Shown piece by piece: positions 58,212-64,000 of a DNA stretch of 64,000 bases. How positions within the stretch are numbered: the first letter of the stretch is position 1; every line of letters begins with the position of its first letter. The position numbers and the translations under genes were made by a program. The notes beneath the pieces are model-generated. The model saw only the letters and a program-made list of their open reading frames with translations, was not told the origin of the DNA and ran no database searches. Origin of the DNA: Ehrlichia canis str. Jake (lineage in GTDB: Bacteria; Pseudomonadota; Alphaproteobacteria; Rickettsiales; Anaplasmataceae); contig NC_007354.1 in NCBI RefSeq assembly GCF_000012565.1, positions 744,001-808,000 on the forward strand, in the 5' to 3' direction.

Positions 58212-59039
58212 TTAAAGATAAAAATTTCCGCAACAAGCTTTATTCCATTCAACCTTAAATTGTTTGAAATGTTCTTTTTCACCGCTATCTAAATACGATA
58301 ATAAATCACTTATACTATCATTATAACTTAATGTTGTCACCCTATCTTGATAATGCATTACTCTTAAATACACTAAATAAGTGTTAATCACATCTGTTTC
58401 ACAGTAATCTCGAATTGCAGATATTTTATTATTATCATATAATTCAGTAACTTTTGAACCATCAATACCAAATTTACCAGGAAAATTTAATACTGAACAC
58501 ACTTCATTCATTTTTACTCTCGCAGAAGTACCAAAATCAGAAAGATAATCTAACAAGTCACAATGCCAATCAACACTATAGCGTTGGAAATAATTATTCC
58601 ATTTATCACCAATTTTATATAGAGACCCTGCTTGTACACCATGGATCATAGCTCTATACTTCAGCACTGGAAAATCAAAAGTACGACCATTAAAAGATAC
58701 AAACCTTGGCCTTAAGGATGAGACATATTGAAAAAATCCTTTCAACAAATCTTTCTCTGAAGAGTCCACCTTTCCACCAGAACGTATCTCTTGTAAATGA
58801 AAAGACTCATATTCTCCTATCCTCTTAATATCTGCCTTAAGAAAACTAATTGCAACTATTTTATGAAAAGGTTGTCTTAAAAATGGATTTTTACCATCAG
58901 TAATTTCTAAATGATAACTCGTCAGTGCTTCCCTTTTTTCGCTCAGTTCAATTGTATCATCAAAATCACTAAAAAGATTACGACAAACATCCACGTCTGG
59001 AACTGTTTCTATATCAAAAACTAATAAACTATTCAACAT
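58212..59039 (-). CDS. Predicted 3'-5' exonuclease (PolB-like DEDD family)
   Basis: This 275-residue protein matches the predicted exonuclease family related to the proofreading domain of B-family DNA polymerases (PF10108). The first acidic motif is '[15 protein letters not shown]' (about residues 5-19, Asp and Glu). '[20 protein letters not shown]' (about 61-80) follows. The second motif is '[20 protein letters not shown]' (about 114-133), with Asn and Asp, and the third is '[20 protein letters not shown]' (about 211-230), with Tyr and Asp. These match a DEDDy layout. No polymerase domain is present. It overlaps the 3' end of era by 11 bases, so it is translated in the same message. The biological substrate is not known; a role in RNA or DNA end trimming is inference. 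Confidence 0.85.
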   Translation of the reverse strand: MLNSLLVFDIETVPDVDVCRNLFSDFDDTIELSEKREALTSYHLEITDGKNPFLRQPFHKIVAISFLKADIKRIGEYESFHLQEIRSGGKVDSSEKDLLKGFFQYVSSLRPRFVSFNGRTFDFPVLKYRAMIHGVQAGSLYKIGDKWNNYFQRYSVDWHCDLLDYLSDFGTSARVKMNEVCSVLNFPGKFGIDGSKVTELYDNNKISAIRDYCETDVINTYLVYLRVMHYQDRVTTLSYNDSISDLLSYLDSGEKEHFKQFKVEWNKACCGNFYL

Positions 59040-59919
59040 ACCCTACACACTCATTTAAATGATCTTGCCAAAGTTCTCTAACTTTTACAAATAAGAAAAG
59101 GTGTATCTTTAGATCAAGTATTTTTTCAAGCTCAGACCTAGACTCTATACTAATTTTTTTAATCATCTCACCTTTTTTGCCTAAAATAATGGTTTTATGA
59201 TTATCTTTAGTTACATATATTACCTGCTTAACAATCAAACTACCATCCACTTTTTCTTCCAAAGCTTCAGTAACAACAGATAAAGAATAAGGCAACTCAT
59301 GATGCAGAGACAAAAATAATTTTTCACGTGTAATTTCAGCAATAAAAAATTTTAAAGGTGCGTCACTAATTTGACCTTCAGGATATAACCAAGGGCCACT
59401 AGGTGAAATTTCACACAGATAATTAATTAATCTATTTAAACCAATATCATGTAATGCTGATATAGTAAAAGTCTTACTGAAATTATGTAACGAATACATA
59501 TATTCTATTGCTTTATCAACTAATGCCTGAGATACCATATCAATTTTATTCACTACTAAAATAGCATTAATATTAGATTGTTTTATTCTACTGATAATTT
59601 TTTCAATATGCTTATTTAAATAGTTTTTTACATCAAGTAACAATATTACATTTTCAATACCTTTAAGAGACATCCAAGCATGTTTTACAATAAATTTCTC
59701 TAACTTTGTCTTTGGAGAAAATATACCAGGAGTATCTATAAATATTAACTGCACATTCTCATTATTTAATACAGCATGCATCCTAACTCTAGTAGTTTGT
59801 ACTTTTGGTGTCACTGCTGCAACCTTTCGCCCAACTAACATATTAATTAAAGTTGATTTTCCTGCATTAGTTGTTCCTACGATAGCATTCATAGAACACT
59901 TTTTATCTATATGATCCAT
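59029..59919 (-). CDS. era: GTPase Era
   Basis: Era binds the 3' end of 16S rRNA and helps finish the 30S subunit. This 296-residue protein has the G1 motif '[20 protein letters not shown]' (about residues 14-33) and the G2/G3 region '[15 protein letters not shown]', then '[18 protein letters not shown]' (about 57-74). G4 is 'LVVNKIDM' (about 121-128), and the KH domain (about 205-285) has '[20 protein letters not shown]' (about 250-269). The usual Asn in G1 is replaced by Thr-Thr-Asn, a common variant. The gene begins the era-exonuclease-protease series on the minus strand and overlaps the exonuclease gene by 11 bases. Normal length and complete. Confidence 0.97.
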   Translation of the reverse strand: MDHIDKKCSMNAIVGTTNAGKSTLINMLVGRKVAAVTPKVQTTRVRMHAVLNNENVQLIFIDTPGIFSPKTKLEKFIVKHAWMSLKGIENVILLLDVKNYLNKHIEKIISRIKQSNINAILVVNKIDMVSQALVDKAIEYMYSLHNFSKTFTISALHDIGLNRLINYLCEISPSGPWLYPEGQISDAPLKFFIAEITREKLFLSLHHELPYSLSVVTEALEEKVDGSLIVKQVIYVTKDNHKTIILGKKGEMIKKISIESRSELEKILDLKIHLFLFVKVRELWQDHLNECVGYVE

Positions 59920-60406
59920 ACATTTCTGCTAATATCAAGTAACCCAAATATACAGCATCTTCCTATATTTACAAGAAGATATAAAAAAACAATACATATA
60001 TATTTGAAAACATAAAATTATTGTGTGTAAATTCATAGGGAATACAATACTATTTGTAAACAAAACTTATAAAACTAATTTTAGATATCAAAAACACTTA
60101 CTATGCAATAAAGTTCTTCTATTACCTAAGATCAACCATCACAATAAAACTAACAAATATTGATAGCAATTAAAATAATCTACAAAATCACTATAATTTA
60201 GCAATAATACTAACGCAATATATATAATGTTTTTATTATGCAAAATCATTTAGTATTACAGACACTCTATTTATCTATAATATATAACCATCTCTAACAG
60301 TATTATATGCGACAAATTTATACAAAACTTATAACACACAAAAACCAAAATTTATAAAGCACAGATACTATAAAATAATTAAAATGTTTTACAAAACATA
60401 CAAAAA
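59920..60406. other. Spacer, no gene seen
   Basis: 487 A/T-rich bases between era and the end of ffh on the same strand. No open frame or stable hairpin was recognised. It probably includes the era promoter. I looked for the 4.5S RNA partner of Ffh here and did not see its conserved G+C-rich loop. Confidence 0.4.
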
Positions 60407-61756
60407 TCACTTCTCCTTAAACAGATTCATTAAATCTACATTTTTTAGCTTATTATAATCAACTTTACTAAACTTATTCATTAAAGTACTCATTTGATTA
60501 AACTGCTTTAGCAGCATATTAATAGTGTTAATTTGTACACCAGCACCTTTTGCAATCCTAGCTTTACGTGCACCATTCAATATCTTAGGATTTTCTCTTT
60601 CCTTTTTCGTCATAGAATTAACAATTGCTATATACTGTTTTACTCTACTATCATCTGCAATTCCAGAAACCTGACGTTTAACATCAGATCCAAAATTAGG
60701 CATAAATTTTAAAATATTGGCAATACCACCTAACTTATTTAAAGCTTTTAACTGTTGTACTAAATCATTTAAATCAAATTTTCCTTTTTGTGCTTTCTTT
60801 TGCATTTCATCTATAGCATGTTTACCTACAGCTTCTGTAGCTTTCTCTACTAAAGATACAACATCACCCATATTCAGTATTCTTTTAGCGATTCTATCTG
60901 GATAAAAATCATCTAAATCACTTAATTTTTCTCCAGTAGCAATAAATTTAATCGGACTACCAATCGACATCTTCATAGATAATGCTGCACCACCTCTAGA
61001 ATCACCATCTACACGTGTTAAAATAACACCTGTAATGCCTATACTATCGTTAAACGATTTAGCTACATTTACAGCATCTTGACCTATCATAGAGTCAGCA
61101 ACTAAAATTATTTCACTAGGACATGAAAGATCCTTAATAGCCTTTAATTCTTCCATCATTACCTGATCAATATGTAACCTTCCAGCTGTATCCAAAATTA
61201 AAACACTATAATTACCATGCTGAGCTGCTTCCATAGCCCTTTTCACTATATCAACAGGAGCTTGATTTTCAATAATGGGTAAGGTTTTCACATCTATTTG
61301 TTTTCCTAATATCTCTAACTGCTTTTGCGCTGCAGGACGATATAAATCTAACGATGCCATTATCACTTCTTTCTTCTTATTTTTAAGTTTTAATGCCAAT
61401 TTAGCTGTAGTTGTAGTTTTACCAACACCTTGAAGCCCTACCATCATAATAACAGAAAAAGGTTTAGCAGAAATATTCAAATCCTGTTTTTCAGATCCCA
61501 ATATTTCAATTAAACAATCTTGTATTTTTTTTATTATCATTTGAGTTGGCAATACACCTTTTACAGTAGTTTCACCAACTATTTTTTCTTTAACATTATT
61601 TATAAAATCTTTAACAACAGACAAAGCAACATCAGCATCAAGCAAAGCAATTTTCACTTCTTCCATTGTTGAATCAAAATCCTCAGAAGAAATAACATGT
61701 TTACTTTGCATCTTTTGGATTATATTAGTTAAACTACTAGTTAAAGACTCAAACAT
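60407..61756 (-). CDS. ffh: Signal recognition particle protein Ffh
   Basis: Ffh with 4.5S RNA delivers membrane proteins to the Sec translocon. The 449-residue protein has the N domain (about residues 1-90) and the G domain (about 95-295) with 'VGLQGVGKTTTTAKLALKLK' (about 107-126), 'DLYRPAAQKQLEILG', 'ILDTAGRLHID' (about 188-198) and 'TRVDGDSRGGAALSM'. The M domain (about 300-449) is Met/Lys-rich with the RNA-binding 'ARKARIAKGAGVQINTINML' (about 393-412). Complete. It overlaps the upstream NuoN/MrpD-like gene by 16 bases, an unusual partner; the overlap implies shared transcription. Confidence 0.98.
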   Translation of the reverse strand: MFESLTSSLTNIIQKMQSKHVISSEDFDSTMEEVKIALLDADVALSVVKDFINNVKEKIVGETTVKGVLPTQMIIKKIQDCLIEILGSEKQDLNISAKPFSVIMMVGLQGVGKTTTTAKLALKLKNKKKEVIMASLDLYRPAAQKQLEILGKQIDVKTLPIIENQAPVDIVKRAMEAAQHGNYSVLILDTAGRLHIDQVMMEELKAIKDLSCPSEIILVADSMIGQDAVNVAKSFNDSIGITGVILTRVDGDSRGGAALSMKMSIGSPIKFIATGEKLSDLDDFYPDRIAKRILNMGDVVSLVEKATEAVGKHAIDEMQKKAQKGKFDLNDLVQQLKALNKLGGIANILKFMPNFGSDVKRQVSGIADDSRVKQYIAIVNSMTKKERENPKILNGARKARIAKGAGVQINTINMLLKQFNQMSTLMNKFSKVDYNKLKNVDLMNLFKEK

Positions 61757-63336
61757 AAGTACACAATGACCATAACAATAACAAATAACATACTTAGAAG
61801 TATCATAAACCCTAAAGGATTTACGCTTGCAATATTTAAAACTTCCTTGCCGCTCTTAGAGCATAATAACATTTTATTACTAAAGACATAGCTAAACATT
61901 GTAACAAGAATACTGAAAATGTACAATAAAAAATCACATATAATGTATATTATACGCATGAATAATACTCTATATACCCAATCTATATCCATATTAAAGT
62001 TCACTCTTCCACTAAAAACTGAACGAAAAACAATAAAAAACAATATACTCCCAAATATTAATTCACATTGTAATATAATACTGTCTAAGGTTTCAGGATC
62101 TAGATTATGAAATACATAATAACTACTAAATACTCCAAAAAATATACAAACTAACGTTAATATCAACATCGATAACCTAGATGCTATACAAACTTTTTTA
62201 ATAACAGTATTTTCCTTAGATTTGGATATGAATACATACCAAAAAAATTTCACACCAACACTAATGAACAGTAATATACTACATCCTAAAAATAACTTGC
62301 TTATCAACACATTCGTAGGATCAAAATTATCCACATTATGTGTAATCAGTAATTTAGAAACAAAGCCACCAGTACCAGGTAAAGCTCCCATAGTAAATAT
62401 AGCAACTGCAGAACATATTGCTTCCATTGGCATCTTTTTAAATAATCCACCAACTTCATTAAGATTAAATTTCTGAGTACTATTTATTACAGACATAGCA
62501 ACCATAAATAGCAAAGTCTGATAAACAATAGACAAAACTATCTGCAAAACAATTACACCATGAACATCAACATCACCGCTATAAGAAAACCCTATAGCAG
62601 TAATAACTAACCCCATTTGTCCAACCAGATTATAACAAAGTAAACGTTTAATATTATTTTCTAACACTGAAAAAACAATTCCATAAACAGATGTTGCTAT
62701 ACCCAAAAACAACAATATACTTTCCCCTTGAAAAAAGAACAATAAAACAAATGCTGAAACTTTAGTAGTAAACACAGACAAAACTATAATACTATTATTC
62801 AACGCTGAAGAATAACTATCTGTCACCCAAGAAGATAAAGGAAAACATGCACAATTGATCAATAACCCTACTAGAAAACACAATCTACAGTAATCATCAT
62901 AGCTGTGCTTAACTACACTTAAAACTCCACCAAACGATCCAATAAGTAATAAAACTCCAGCTAAAAAGTGAACACATGAATAATGTATCACTGCTTTTTT
63001 ATTATTTCCAACAGAGTCAGCAGCAATTATCATTAATGCACTTAATGACATAAATTCAAATGATATTACTAAAGATAATAAGCTTTTTGAAGAAATTGTG
63101 GTTATGCTACTTAAATAATATAAAAGGTATAGAATTGTTTCATGCTTCTTTAGATTCCAAATATACAAAAAAATTTGAGCAATAATAAAAGAAAACACAT
63201 AAAATAATATTAGACTATAGTTATATTCATCAATCTTTGCATCATATAAATACAGCTCTAATACAACAAATACGAACAAAATTAACCAATGTATCATTGC
63301 TATACTAGAACAGCGCGTAGTAAAATACTTACTCAT
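61741..63336 (-). CDS. Proton-conducting transporter (NuoN / MrpD-like)
   Basis: This 531-residue, very hydrophobic protein belongs to the Proton_antipo_M family of complex I subunits L/M/N and Mrp antiporter subunits. About 13-14 membrane spans are predicted. The key features are 'LVISFEFMSLSALMIIAADS' (about residues 87-106), where family members have the critical Glu in span five, and the mid-protein 'NIKRLLCYNLVGQMGLVITA' (about 228-247), the Lys-containing half-channel. 'GALPGTGGFVSKLLI' (about 316-330) is the conserved Gly/Pro-rich bend. It is larger than NuoN (about 480). It stands apart from any nuo or mrp cluster, so it may be a stand-alone Rickettsiales paralogue. It is upstream of ffh, overlapping 16 bases. 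Function as proton or cation carrier is by family; the partner complex is unknown. Confidence 0.8.
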   Translation of the reverse strand: MSKYFTTRCSSIAMIHWLILFVFVVLELYLYDAKIDEYNYSLILFYVFSFIIAQIFLYIWNLKKHETILYLLYYLSSITTISSKSLLSLVISFEFMSLSALMIIAADSVGNNKKAVIHYSCVHFLAGVLLLIGSFGGVLSVVKHSYDDYCRLCFLVGLLINCACFPLSSWVTDSYSSALNNSIIVLSVFTTKVSAFVLLFFFQGESILLFLGIATSVYGIVFSVLENNIKRLLCYNLVGQMGLVITAIGFSYSGDVDVHGVIVLQIVLSIVYQTLLFMVAMSVINSTQKFNLNEVGGLFKKMPMEAICSAVAIFTMGALPGTGGFVSKLLITHNVDNFDPTNVLISKLFLGCSILLFISVGVKFFWYVFISKSKENTVIKKVCIASRLSMLILTLVCIFFGVFSSYYVFHNLDPETLDSIILQCELIFGSILFFIVFRSVFSGRVNFNMDIDWVYRVLFMRIIYIICDFLLYIFSILVTMFSYVFSNKMLLCSKSGKEVLNIASVNPLGFMILLSMLFVIVMVIVYLCLSL

Positions 63337-64000
63337 AATAACTCAAGTTATATAGTTTATTATTTATTTCAAGTTATATTATAATTAATACTAAGTAGTA
63401 TTAAAAATGCTACTAAATATTAGCATGATAAAATACATTCTTATATTAAAACATTAATCTCAGAATACAAAAGAAATAACAATTTAATACTGATTATTAT
63501 ACAGTTCAGCAATAACTACAAAAACACAATTTAACATCTACAAACTACTAACACTTCTATTGGCAAATTATTAGCTAATACTAATCAAAGCTACTTAACA
63601 TAAATATTGAATACTAGTCATATGTCATCTATATAACTTCAAAATCATTTCTGATTCTCCTAATGAAGTAATCTTAACCGATGAAATGATTTTGTTTTTT
63701 AATTGACTACTAGTTTAATACCTAGTTAAATAAAAAAATGTTACATTCAACTAAACTATAAAAAGCATTTATCTATATAATTCCAAAATAATATAAATGC
63801 TTTAAATTTAAAATTATTTAATAAAAATCAAGATCTCACTTGAAATCTTCTAATTGCTTTTAAACATTACTTCACAATTAATAATTCTACATACAAATCA
63901 CTAAATTATCTGGGCTATTTTTCAATGTAGTAATATACACTTATGAAAAATTACATAAGTAATTGATTTGTTTAAACTATAATAAAAGTTAATTAATTAC
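63337..64000. other. Terminal spacer with several hairpins
   Basis: 664 A/T-rich bases to the window edge, without an open frame. It contains a 12-base stem with a six-T run (63640-63700), a ten-base stem (AAAGCATTTA 63762-63771 / TAAATGCTTT 63794-63803) and a seven-base stem (ACTTATG 63939-63945 / CATAAGT 63954-63960). Two of them share the string ATCTATATAA near their left arm, suggesting an old local duplication. Confidence 0.5.
63640..63700 (+). terminator. Terminator-like hairpin with no upstream gene
   Basis: CAAAATCATTTC (63640-63651) pairs perfectly with GAAATGATTTTG (63683-63694) across a 31-base loop, and TTTTTT follows on the plus strand. It looks like an intrinsic terminator, though the loop is long. 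No plus-strand gene lies upstream in the window, so it is an orphan. Confidence 0.4.

Noticed and set aside
59920-60406. Possible 4.5S RNA next to ffh
   Set aside because: The conserved G+C-rich SRP RNA helix and tetraloop are not seen in this spacer.

Overview
The window looks like a chromosome segment of an Ehrlichia species (Anaplasmataceae, Rickettsiales). The evidence is very low G+C, long A/T-rich gene-free spacers, and the cluster sodB - virB3 - virB4 - four successive VirB6-family genes. In Ehrlichia and Anaplasma this is one of the dispersed type IV secretion (T4SS) loci. The two largest VirB6 proteins carry tandem repeats. I cannot fix the species from sequence alone.

Layout. 0-5 kb (minus strand): a membrane protein of unknown function, a zinc-type ABC permease (znuB), an Mth938/NDUFAF3-like protein, and the tsf-rpsB pair. 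5-10 kb (minus): maf, infA, an RND-type membrane fusion protein, lipoamide dehydrogenase and a BamB-like beta-propeller, closely spaced and probably co-transcribed in part. 10-18.6 kb: gpmI (+), der (-), then carA, ispH, dut and an orphan gene-transfer-agent/phage tail protein (+). 18.7-38.5 kb (minus): the T4SS locus, transcribed sodB to virB6-4. 38.6-49.5 kb: pstA (+), tRNA-Arg(CCG), lipA, an acidic protein of unknown function and a biotin carboxylase subunit (-), rluD-like and lysA (+), rpmB (-). 50-63.4 kb: priA, a lipoprotein glutamine amidotransferase (-), hemD (+), then a proline-type aminopeptidase, a retropepsin-like protease, a PolB-type 3'-5' exonuclease, era, ffh and a NuoN/MrpD-like transporter (-).

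Most genes are single-copy housekeeping functions (translation, replication restart, cofactor and nucleotide synthesis, central metabolism). The adaptive part is the T4SS locus. VirB3 and VirB4 are the inner-membrane and ATPase parts. The four VirB6 proteins share a polytopic core and differ in large soluble extensions. Three of the four begin with a lipoprotein signal.

The most notable signal outside annotated genes is that several spacers hold decayed copies of gene pieces. An inverted, frameshifted fragment of virB6-4 lies 27 kb from its parent, between rpmB and priA. Several eroded copies of the der 3' end lie downstream of der. A probable eroded copy of the priA 5' end lies beside priA. 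These suggest that the spacers grow by duplication and then decay. I found no CRISPR array, insertion sequence, rRNA or convincing replication origin.
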